The translations under genes were made by a program, and so were the position numbers. The notes beneath the pieces were generated by a model that did not search any database, was not told where the DNA came from, and saw nothing but the letters and a program-made list of their open reading frames with translations. This document shows positions 25,699 through 32,662 of a stretch of 42,807 nucleotides of DNA, one piece after another (positions within the stretch are counted from its first letter, which is position 1; every line of letters starts with the position of its first letter). Source of the stretch: Candidatus Uhrbacteria bacterium (GTDB taxonomy: Bacteria > Patescibacteriota > Patescibacteriia > UBA9934 > GWF2-40-263); contig JACPHU010000001.1 in the NCBI GenBank assembly GCA_016188495.1, forward strand, positions 1 to 42,807, in the 5' to 3' direction.

Positions 25699-25762
25699 TC
25701 TGTCATTTTATCGTCTTTCTTGAAAAAACAAAACGCTCTAAGACAAACCCTTGTATACTAGA

Positions 25763-26440
25763 TTAATCATCTATATAAATAGCTTTCACATCTCTTCTCC
25801 CAGGATTTGTTTTATCGCAAAATGCATCTGCAATTAAATCGAATAAAGCTGTTTTCTCTGGGACTGTGTTCTTCAAAGAACGAATGAATTCTTCCGGATC
25901 TGTAGGCCACTGTATTTCTATTAAAATTTGACGGTTCTCTTCAAGAAATTTTTTTAGCGAGGACTCATGATACGCGTATAGAGCACCCCCTGCTTTTCTT
26001 GACTCTTCCTCACTCAACATAAGCGTCTTCACTCCATCCAATCGGTCAAGCTGTTCTTGTAACATTTCTGGCCTAATTCCAAATTCATTTAAGGTTCTGA
26101 TCGGTAAATATCCCAAAGGTTTCTCTGGACCTACTTTTCTGAGATCATCAAGCAAACCATCGATCATCTCTTTTGTATATTCAACTGGTTCATATTTTTT
26201 TATATGGACAATTCTCTGTGGTTCTTCTCTCTCAATTTTTTCACCCCGTTCAAGACTTTGTTTTCTCGATACTTCTCTTGCTTCTGCATTTTTTAAAAAA
26301 AGACTAACTAATCCTGGTTCTTCTGTATTAATCTTCCTAATCTGTTCAGGATCTTTTCCCTCTGATGCTTCTTTAGCCTCTGTTCTTCTAGCTTCATTAT
26401 CCAAACTTTGAGTTTCATCCCACTCAAATAATCGTCTCAT
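25763..26440 (-). CDS. Hypothetical cytoplasmic protein
   Basis: 225 residues, no export signal, very charged N-terminal half (EARRTEAKEASEGKDPEQIRK and similar). The second half looks globular (LRKVGPEKPLGYLPIRTLNEFGI, then LLEEN and ALFDLIADAFCD). No family was recognised. The charged, Glu/Arg-rich style resembles the two neighbours downstream, suggesting a related accessory set. The ATG has no visible Shine-Dalgarno site. Confidence 0.6.
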   Translation of the reverse strand: MRRLFEWDETQSLDNEARRTEAKEASEGKDPEQIRKINTEEPGLVSLFLKNAEAREVSRKQSLERGEKIEREEPQRIVHIKKYEPVEYTKEMIDGLLDDLRKVGPEKPLGYLPIRTLNEFGIRPEMLQEQLDRLDGVKTLMLSEEESRKAGGALYAYHESSLKKFLEENRQILIEIQWPTDPEEFIRSLKNTVPEKTALFDLIADAFCDKTNPGRRDVKAIYIDD

Positions 26441-26466
26441 AAAACAAAAACTTAAAAAAATTATCT

Positions 26467-27696
26467 TTATCGAATCATTTCTTCGTAAACCTTCATGAGC
26501 CTGTGATAGTGATCCCTCAGGGAGAATTTATATTCGACTGTTAAACGTGCTGATCGGGCCAATTGGAGCCTGAACTCTTCATCGTAGACAAGCCTCATGA
26601 TCGCCTCCACCCAGCCATGCAAGTCAGCTGGATCTACCAAAAGCCCATTCACGCGGTCTTCAACAATTTCAGGAATTCCTCCCACATGGGACGCGATCAC
26701 GGGTTTGCCTAAGGCCATAGCCTCCAACAGAATAAGCGGAAAATTCTCCTGCACACGAGAAGGGAGAACGACAGCGCGGGCTCCGCGATAGAGCTCAACG
26801 AGTTCTTCTCCCATCCGGAATCCTACAAATTCAATATTCTTTACCCCATCTGCCAACAGATGCAGGCGTTCCATTTCAGGTCCTCGGCCCACAATTTTAA
26901 ACAAGACATCAGGAATGAGTTTTGCCGCTCGGACAATGGTTTCAATTCCCTTTTCTTCACTTAGACGTCCGACAAATAACAGATATCCGTCATGATCATA
27001 CCGTGGCTGAATCAATTCGCAATCGATGCCGTAAGGGTTGACGTGAATTTTCTGTTGCGGAAACCCGCCGGCAATCAACTGGCGTTTCATGTAGGAGGAC
27101 GGACACACAAACACATCAACCCCTCGTTCATACATCATCAAAGAGCGATGAAGTTTATAGGCGGCTATTTGGGCAAAGCTTCCCAAAAAAGACTGCTTAT
27201 GAAACCGCGACAGCGTTGCTTGAACAATGCCGGCGTCACGATAATCCTCTCCGCACCCAGGAGCCCAAATATTATACTGGGGCGAAATGAGATGATGATC
27301 ATGAACGGTCATGACCACAGGAACATGCTGATCCTTCAGTGTATCTAAAATCGAAGGGGAAATTTGCGTATAGATGTTGTGAATATGACAAAGGTCTGGT
27401 TTGGTAGAAGAAATCAATGTCGCCAAATTTCTGCGCGCTTCCAGAGAATAAGTCATTCGGCCAAGAGTTCGCAGACGCTCCCATACCCCCCTTAATCCTT
27501 CTGGAAATTCTTCTTTTTGCGTTCTTATTTGGCTGACAAAAAAATCTGAAAAAGGCGTCTGTTCATTGTCGGGATGAGCCATCGAAAACGGGATGACCTG
27601 ATGATGCTGTAATTCCAGCCAATGCGAAAGCTCAAACAGATAGCGTTCTGCCCCACCCTTAAGAGTATAAAATTTATTGGCTTGAATGACTTTCAT
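26467..27696 (-). CDS. Glycosyltransferase, GT4 (GT-B fold)
   Basis: 409 residues from ATG 27696 (MKVIQANKFYTLKGGAERYL). Typical GT4 elements are DLCHIHNIYTQISPSIL and VVMTVHDHHLISPQ in the acceptor domain, and LLFVGRLSEEKGIET plus QENFPLILLEAMALGKPVIAS followed by HVGGIPEIV in the donor domain. It belongs with the upstream O-antigen ligase-like gene, from which it is separated only by element B. The longer frame to 27711 uses a GTG inside the element stem and is rejected. Sugar specificity is unknown. Confidence 0.9.
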   Translation of the reverse strand: MKVIQANKFYTLKGGAERYLFELSHWLELQHHQVIPFSMAHPDNEQTPFSDFFVSQIRTQKEEFPEGLRGVWERLRTLGRMTYSLEARRNLATLISSTKPDLCHIHNIYTQISPSILDTLKDQHVPVVMTVHDHHLISPQYNIWAPGCGEDYRDAGIVQATLSRFHKQSFLGSFAQIAAYKLHRSLMMYERGVDVFVCPSSYMKRQLIAGGFPQQKIHVNPYGIDCELIQPRYDHDGYLLFVGRLSEEKGIETIVRAAKLIPDVLFKIVGRGPEMERLHLLADGVKNIEFVGFRMGEELVELYRGARAVVLPSRVQENFPLILLEAMALGKPVIASHVGGIPEIVEDRVNGLLVDPADLHGWVEAIMRLVYDEEFRLQLARSARLTVEYKFSLRDHYHRLMKVYEEMIR

Positions 27697-27698
27697 AG

Positions 27699-27824
27699 GA
27701 AATCTCTGCACAAATCGCGATCTTACCTTTCACGGGGCCCCATTGGCTCGTCACTGTATGTGAATACAGCTCTGTCGCCAATCTCCCCATTCAAGGCAAT
27801 CTCATCGATTTGTGCAGAGATTTC
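27699..27824 (-). repeat. Structured element copy B (perfect 19-bp outer stem)
   Basis: Read on the minus strand, the 19 bases at 27824-27806 pair perfectly with 27717-27699. Then come ATGAGA/GATCG, UUGCC/GGUAA (one G-U pair), AUGGGG/CCCCGU, AUUGGC/GCCAAU, and the apical hairpin CUGUAU-UCAC-AUACAG with GA-rich flanks. It starts 9 bases after the stop of the O-antigen ligase-like gene (ending 27833) and ends 2 bases before ATG 27696, so it is almost exactly the intergenic region. Confidence 0.9.
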
Positions 27825-27832
27825 ATAAAAAC

Positions 27833-29356
27833 TCATTTACTTTTTTCTTGTGCCAGCACATACAAAAATCCTGCATAGAGCCAGACATAAAACGCGCTGG
27901 TACGAATTTCAAAAAAGGTGGAGGTGAAGGCATTAAAAGCGACTCCGATAAACATCGCACACATACCCATTGCCAAAGAACGCACAAACGGATCTTTATG
28001 AATTCGAGCAATATTCAACGCGTAGAAAAAAAATCCAAGATACATCCACAGATAGAAAAGTATTCCTAAGGTCCCCGTCTCGCCCCATAACGAAAACCAA
28101 TTATTATCAATGTACCCTTCTGTTCCATACACACCAAACGGAAGACCGAGCTGTTCATACACTTTCGTATTGTGCAATGCCGCCGCAGCCCCTCCACCAA
28201 ACTGTCCGGGGCCAAATCCTAAGAATGGAGAAGCGACAACCACCTGCAATGGTGTCTGGACATACCAAAACACCCGTCCTAATCCATAATACTCCCCTCG
28301 CCAGCGAGCCAAGCTAAAGCTTTCAAAAAAACGTTCAGAAAGCGTTTGTCCAGGCATCTCTGTAATCAATCCCACATTGAGTCCAGAAACTCCCAGAAGA
28401 ACCATTAAAGAGACAACGAAAACGCCCAATCCGGCAAGAATGCGACGATCTTTCTTCAAAAAAAGACCAATAAAAAGAAAACCTAAGAGAAAACCGAACC
28501 AAGAAGAGCGCGAATAGGTTAATACCAGCGTAGGAACTCCTAAAATAAAAAGCCAAACGAGCCAGGGATATTTGCGATACATCTCTTTGGTAAACAGCAT
28601 TCCGGAGGCAATCAACAAAAAAAGGTAGAGAAAATTTCCAAGACGATCATAACGGCCCAATGTGGCAAACACTCGAGAACCGGGATCCCAAAATTGCTCC
28701 ACGCCTTCGGTTAACGTGATGCTTCCCAGGGTGCGTTCCTGCGAAGGCAGCAGAAATTGGTCCAAAGGTTCTCCGACAAAAGATTGGGTTAAACCCAGCA
28801 GGCATTGAAACACAAAGATGCCAAACAATACCCATGTGAGTTTACGAATAAACGCCTTGCTTGGCTTAATAAACGCAACCAAAAAAAAGATGATCATGAA
28901 TCTCAAAATCTGCCGCAGTCCCAAAATCGCAATCGTGGGAGGAACGAGATTCACAACTGACGACGCCAATAAGACAAGAACGAACAGAAAAAAAGGCAGA
29001 TCAAAAGGAGTTTGTTGATACGGCTTTTTTCCGGATAAAAAAGAAAAAAGAACAACGCCTGCCACCAGATAAATCAATAATTCTGATCCATAGCGAGCAA
29101 ACAGATACACCTCGTCTGGAACAAACTTTAACAAAACAGATTCAAAAGGAAGATAAACAGCAAGAATTCCCAAAGTGAATTCGGGTCGAACAAACGTTAA
29201 GATGACAAGACAGACCCCAATAACTCCCGACAAAACAAGAGCAGGAGAAAAAAATGATTGAAAAAGGATAAGAAACCCAAGGAGCAGGAAGAGGAACACG
29301 ACAGCCAATGCCGTATGCTCTTCTGCACGTTTATAAACCGTGCGCAGATTGATCAC
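27833..29356 (-). CDS. O-antigen ligase/polymerase-like membrane protein (Wzy_C type)
   Basis: 507 residues beginning at GTG 29356, with about eleven hydrophobic segments. The family's conserved extracytoplasmic loop region contains GFGPGQFGGG and WFSLWGETGTLGIL. LTYSRSSWFGFLLGFLFIGLF is the usual SRS-G helix. Members polymerise lipid-linked oligosaccharides or ligate a glycan to its acceptor at the outer face of the membrane. In a cell without lipopolysaccharide, transfer to another surface acceptor or polymerisation is more likely. A TACAAT box eight bases before the GTG suggests a leaderless transcript. Confidence 0.88.
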   Translation of the reverse strand: MINLRTVYKRAEEHTALAVVFLFLLLGFLILFQSFFSPALVLSGVIGVCLVILTFVRPEFTLGILAVYLPFESVLLKFVPDEVYLFARYGSELLIYLVAGVVLFSFLSGKKPYQQTPFDLPFFLFVLVLLASSVVNLVPPTIAILGLRQILRFMIIFFLVAFIKPSKAFIRKLTWVLFGIFVFQCLLGLTQSFVGEPLDQFLLPSQERTLGSITLTEGVEQFWDPGSRVFATLGRYDRLGNFLYLFLLIASGMLFTKEMYRKYPWLVWLFILGVPTLVLTYSRSSWFGFLLGFLFIGLFLKKDRRILAGLGVFVVSLMVLLGVSGLNVGLITEMPGQTLSERFFESFSLARWRGEYYGLGRVFWYVQTPLQVVVASPFLGFGPGQFGGGAAAALHNTKVYEQLGLPFGVYGTEGYIDNNWFSLWGETGTLGILFYLWMYLGFFFYALNIARIHKDPFVRSLAMGMCAMFIGVAFNAFTSTFFEIRTSAFYVWLYAGFLYVLAQEKSK

Positions 29357-29364
29357 ATGGGGTT

Positions 29365-29370
29365 ATTGTA
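29365..29370 (-). promoter_or_regulatory. -10 box for the O-antigen ligase-like gene
   Basis: Minus-strand TTTTTATGTTACAAT, eight bases, then GTG 29356. The same TTTTTATGTTAYAAT string precedes the permease gene at 39632. No -35 hexamer is seen; a palindromic repeat lies just upstream. Confidence 0.55.
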
Positions 29371-29388
29371 ACATAAAAATGAGAGCCC

Positions 29389-29499
29389 ACCCTTCGACTC
29401 GTCGCGGACTCCTCGCTCAGGGAGTATGAGGATAAAACTCATTATGCATTAACTAATATTCCCTGAGCGAAGCGACCAACGGGAGCGAAGTCGAAGGGT
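29389..29499. repeat. Palindromic repeat, CCTGAGC/GTCGAAGG family, copy 3
   Basis: ACCCTTCGAC at the left and GTCGAAGGGT at the right form the outer arms, with GCTCAGGGAGTAT and ATATTCCCTGAGC inside. The whole is a large imperfect palindrome made of two inverted units. Confidence 0.85.
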
Positions 29500-29520
29500 C
29501 ATACGAAAAATTCTAAACAA

Positions 29521-29585
29521 AAAGAAAAACCCCGAGCGAAGACGAGACCAGGAGCCTAAGCTCGGGATTCGCTTCGCACGGGGTT
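29521..29585 (-). terminator. Terminator of the 29632-31071 gene
   Basis: Minus strand: AACCCCG...CTTCGC paired with GCGAAG...CGGGGTT, then TTTTTCTTTTTG. It lies about 47 bases past the stop codon. It is longer and more GC-rich than terminators of the neighbouring regions. Confidence 0.85.
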
Positions 29586-29631
29586 CGTGCGTTTGTACAC
29601 CACCTTCGTCAGGGACTCAGGTGGTGGAGGT

Positions 29632-31071
29632 TTACTTGATACTGGAACTCTGACACTGCGAGGCAGTGCTCACGAGCAGCACTGCGGAACAGGATCCGGA
29701 AGACGAGTTGGCAACCCACACCTTGAGCTTGCTCTCGTCATACCAGGTCCCCTTCCACCAGATGTCCACCTGAACCGAGGGATCGATCGCGCTCCCCTCG
29801 CACAGCCAGTCGTAGGCAGGATTACCCACACTGACATTCAGACGGACACCGCAGAAGTCCGCCAGACTGCCGTACTCGGCGGTTGTAAACTCCACCGAAA
29901 CAGCGTTGGCCGACGTGACACTCGCGGTCTCATACCATTCGTTGCCCAGCTGACTAGCCGCGGTGAACACCTGGGCGTTGAGCTGATAGGTATTCTTGGT
30001 CGAGTAATTCACCTCGACCTTGGCCTCAGTCCCCTCGTCGATCGTCCCATCACAGTCGTCGTCGACCCCATTGGTCGTAACTTCGACGGCTCCGGGATGG
30101 ATCGTTGCGTTGGAGTCGGCACAGTCGCCGTATTTGTTGATATAACCCGACGGCTGACTAGTGGCGGTCTTGGTGTCCGTGGTGATGCCATAGCCGTCGC
30201 CATCGACGTCGCGGTACCAGGTGGTGAAACCCTCATCGATACTGCCATCGCAGTCGTCATCGATCCCGTTGGAGGTCTCGGTGACGCCGGGATAGACCGT
30301 TGCCCTACTGTCATCGCAATCACCGGAACGTGAGACGTAACCGGTGGGCTGTGAGCAGTTGGATGTGGTCGTACTGGTCGTGCCGTACGTATCACCATCC
30401 GCATCGCGGTACCAGGTCGTGACCGAGGTGCCGTTTTCATCAATGCTGCCATCGCAGTCGTTGTCGATGCTGTCGCACTGCTCGACGGCGCCTGGGTAGA
30501 CGCTGTCCTTGGTGTCGTCGCAATCACCAGCCATTTCTGACCAGCCTTCGTGATCTTCTCCAGCACAGCCCAGACGAGAATCTGTATCAGCTACATTACC
30601 GTAACCATCAACGTCCCAATCACGATAAAACGTAACTGTGACATTTTCATCCATCTGATCATCACAGTCGTCATCGAGACTGTTACATGTCTCGACGGCG
30701 CCGGGATAGACGTTGGGATCCTCGTCATCGCAGTCGACGTCATCGGAATACCCGTCGTTGTCGACGTCATCGTCGGGAGGCAGGGTTTCCTGCGGCGAGC
30801 AGACGAGATCGCTGCCGTTGCAGTCCTGATCCACACCGTCTCCGCAGACTTCCACGGCTCCTGGATGGATCGCCGCATTGCGATCGTTACAATCACTTGC
30901 AAGATCGTAAAAATCACCATCCTCATCCAGACCAGGGGTACTATCCCCCTGGCGATCATCTGCTGAATACATCGGGACATCACCCGGAGCACAACCGAAG
31001 ACCAGAACTGCGAGATAAAAACCGACAATCAATCCAACTACTGCTGCTGCAATCGTGTTCATCACCTTCAT
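29632..31071 (-). CDS. Lipoprotein with MopE-type Asp/Cys repeats
   Basis: 479 residues. The N-terminus (IAAAVVGLIVGFYLAVLVFGC) is a lipoprotein signal with Cys at about 27. Residues about 45-350 hold five units of the MopE/putative metal-binding repeat: 'DGDGYG', 'GDCDD', 'VYPGAVE', 'CNSLDDDCDD', 'IDEG', with the central three separated by aromatic 'TWYRDVDG'. These acidic Cys-containing loops probably bind calcium or other metals. The C-terminal 125 residues (YDWLCEGSAIDPSVQVDIW, SCSAVLLV) resemble the end of the 31489 protein. AGGAG eight bases before the ATG is a strong ribosome-binding site. Base composition is visibly richer in G and C than the flanks. Confidence 0.85.
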   Translation of the reverse strand: MKVMNTIAAAVVGLIVGFYLAVLVFGCAPGDVPMYSADDRQGDSTPGLDEDGDFYDLASDCNDRNAAIHPGAVEVCGDGVDQDCNGSDLVCSPQETLPPDDDVDNDGYSDDVDCDDEDPNVYPGAVETCNSLDDDCDDQMDENVTVTFYRDWDVDGYGNVADTDSRLGCAGEDHEGWSEMAGDCDDTKDSVYPGAVEQCDSIDNDCDGSIDENGTSVTTWYRDADGDTYGTTSTTTSNCSQPTGYVSRSGDCDDSRATVYPGVTETSNGIDDDCDGSIDEGFTTWYRDVDGDGYGITTDTKTATSQPSGYINKYGDCADSNATIHPGAVEVTTNGVDDDCDGTIDEGTEAKVEVNYSTKNTYQLNAQVFTAASQLGNEWYETASVTSANAVSVEFTTAEYGSLADFCGVRLNVSVGNPAYDWLCEGSAIDPSVQVDIWWKGTWYDESKLKVWVANSSSGSCSAVLLVSTASQCQSSSIK

Positions 31072-31095
31072 CGAATTACTCCTCTTTGCTGTTGT

Positions 31096-31234
31096 GGGGG
31101 AAAGCTTATTTATCCATCCACCAGGTAACTCCTGGCTCGATGTTTAAACAAGCTTAGACACCCCCATACCTTGATTTATCATCAGGGGTCGTCCGTCCAA
31201 AGGCTCAAACGACTTTTGTAGCCTTTAAACGGAC
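31096..31234 (-). promoter_or_regulatory. Structured leader of the 31071 gene
   Basis: Two minus-strand stems. One pairs 31234-31220 with 31205-31191 (GTCCGTTTAAAGGCT with AGCCTTTGGACGGAC, two G-U). The other pairs GGGGG and AAGCTTGTTTA (about 31165-31145) with TAAATAAGCTT and CCCCC (about 31112-31096), enclosing CCAGG-AGTTA-CCTGG. The leader is about 240 bases long from the predicted start point. Confidence 0.55.
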
Positions 31235-31314
31235 AAACCCTAAAAATTCTTTTTGAAAAATTTAAAGGACTTTATTCCATAAATTCAATAAAATCACCCA
31301 TTTCAGAATGTCTG

Positions 31315-31343
31315 ACTATACCATTTTTTGCCCATTTTGTCAA
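31315..31343 (-). promoter_or_regulatory. Consensus promoter of the 31071 gene
   Basis: Minus strand TTGACA (31343-31338), 17-bp spacer ending AAAATGG, TATAGT (31320-31315). Nearly the same as the promoter at 23444-23472. Confidence 0.85.
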
Positions 31344-31360
31344 TGATTATAGACACAAAA

Positions 31361-31482
31361 GAAAAACACCTTCTCAACAAAGAGAAGGTGTCGTAGTAAA
31401 GAGGAACAACCGCGAGCGGAAACCCTCCTCAGATATTTGAGAAGGTTAGATGGGCTTGCACACGAAGCCCGCGGGTGTTCCT
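31361..31482 (-). terminator. Terminator region of the 31489 gene
   Basis: First a long stem AGGAACA.CCGCG (31482-31467 with 31418-31402), then a perfect ten-pair hairpin ACACCTTCTC/GAGAAGGTGT (31391-31366) followed by TTTTTC. The second hairpin is the intrinsic terminator. The first may protect the mRNA 3' end. Confidence 0.85.
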
Positions 31483-31488
31483 AAAAGA

Positions 31489-32298
31489 TCAGTTGTCGAG
31501 ATAATCCGATATGAGGGATTCGATATCGATTGCCGCGGAACAACCGGTTGCATAAGGAACACCGTCTACGTTCCCATCGCCGAAGTACGATTCCTCGACC
31601 CACACTTCGACATTTCCGTTGATGGTGGGGTTGGAGTACCCCTCGCACAACCAGTGGTCCGGATCGTTATCACTGCCGACGAAGTAACTCGAGTTGAACC
31701 TCATCACCCCCGTCGACTTGACGACCAGATTCGCGGTCACGACCGACCCGGAATTGGAGACCACGCTCTGATGCCAGTCGGCACAGGCGGCCGGATCATC
31801 CTTATCCGAACAGTAGCCGTAACTGAAGTCGATTTTGGTCAGTCCGGAGGACGTGACCTTGATAGTGACATCATACTCCTCCGCAGTATCGGGCACCGGA
31901 GTCGAACTCTGACACTGACTGTCGGCCCCATCGATGGTGCCGTCACAGTCATTGTCCTTGCTATCGCTGCAGTTCTCGCTGACGCCGGGGTGAATGGCGG
32001 CGTCCTGATCGTTGCAATCGTTGGAGTAGGTATAACCGTCTCCGTCAAGATCGCAACCTTCATCGACCAGACCATCACAGTCATCATCGATCCCGTTGTC
32101 GAGCTCAGTAGCATCGGGATTAATGTCGTCGTCGTGATCGTCACAATCACCCTCGTCGATGGTATACCCATCGCCATCCGCATCAACAATCTCGTCTTCA
32201 TCCCCATCGGGAGCGACGACCTTGGCCGGCGTACAGGAGGCAGAGGCGAGAAGAAGAACGAAAGAAAAAACCGCGGTGAGAAGATACTTGGTGTTCAT
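31489..32298 (-). CDS. Lipoprotein with MopE-type Asp/Cys repeats (shorter relative)
   Basis: From ATG 32298 (GGAG six bases upstream) the product has 269 residues. The signal ends in a lipobox (VLLLASASC, Cys at about 23). Residues about 35-130 carry two MopE-type repeats (DGDGYTIDEGDCDDHDDDINPDATE, then DLDGYTYSNDCNDQDAAIHPGV in pieces, with DDDCDGLVDEG and DNDCDGTIDG). The C-terminal domain of about 130 residues (DPDHWLCEGYSNP, VEVWVEESYF, ATGCSAAIDI) matches the end of the 29632-31071 product. A predicted surface-anchored, metal-binding protein. Confidence 0.83.
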   Translation of the reverse strand: MNTKYLLTAVFSFVLLLASASCTPAKVVAPDGDEDEIVDADGDGYTIDEGDCDDHDDDINPDATELDNGIDDDCDGLVDEGCDLDGDGYTYSNDCNDQDAAIHPGVSENCSDSKDNDCDGTIDGADSQCQSSTPVPDTAEEYDVTIKVTSSGLTKIDFSYGYCSDKDDPAACADWHQSVVSNSGSVVTANLVVKSTGVMRFNSSYFVGSDNDPDHWLCEGYSNPTINGNVEVWVEESYFGDGNVDGVPYATGCSAAIDIESLISDYLDN

Positions 32299-32354
32299 CA
32301 GAATCTCCATGGATATTGTTACTGCCACTCAAGAGTCCTCAGCACAACTGCTTT

Positions 32355-32410
32355 GGAATCGAGAAGAGTCTGTGAGGAAAAAGACTTCCACACACATTCT
32401 TCCCGATTCC
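32355..32410 (-). promoter_or_regulatory. Leader hairpin of the 32298 gene
   Basis: Minus strand GGAATCGGGAAGA pairs with TCTTCTCGATTCC, enclosing a GTGTGTGG...CCTCACAG inner stem. It begins about 35 bases after the expected transcription start. Confidence 0.55.
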
Positions 32411-32452
32411 GTAAGGTTTATCGAACGAATTTCAAAGAACAATTGACGTGTC

Positions 32453-32481
32453 AGAGTAACAAAGAATTGAATTTTTGTCAA
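32453..32481 (-). promoter_or_regulatory. Consensus promoter of the 32298 gene
   Basis: TTGACA (32481-32476), 17-bp spacer, TACTCT (32458-32453) on the minus strand. A 12-bp tandem repeat (AATAGGGTATAA-like, 32484-32507) sits just upstream and could be an operator or an A/T-rich upstream element. Confidence 0.8.
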
Positions 32482-32504
32482 GAAATAGGGTATAAAATAG
32501 GGTA

Positions 32505-32539
32505 TAAAAAATCAGGTCCCCTTTCGTAGGTAGACCTGA
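32505..32539 (-). terminator. Intrinsic terminator of the 32663 gene
   Basis: Minus strand TCAGGTC...GACCTGA (32539-32533 with 32518-32512), then TTTTTTAT. A second palindrome, CCCGCTTTTCCC...GGGAAAGCGGG, lies nearer the stop at about 32574-32627. Confidence 0.8.
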
Positions 32540-32662
32540 CAGATATTAGAACGTTGGATTTTAGAGAGAACCCCCCGCTTTCCCTTCAAGATTAACTTTT
32601 CAGGAAAAAATGGGAAAAGCGGGTAATGGCGAGATTAGCTTAGGCAGGAATAAAGGGCAGAT

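Noticed and set aside
31135-31160. GTTTAAACAAGCTT as cloning-vector contamination
   Set aside because: The bases take part in a natural leader hairpin (AAGCTTGTTTA with TAAATAAGCTT) and no other vector sequence is present.
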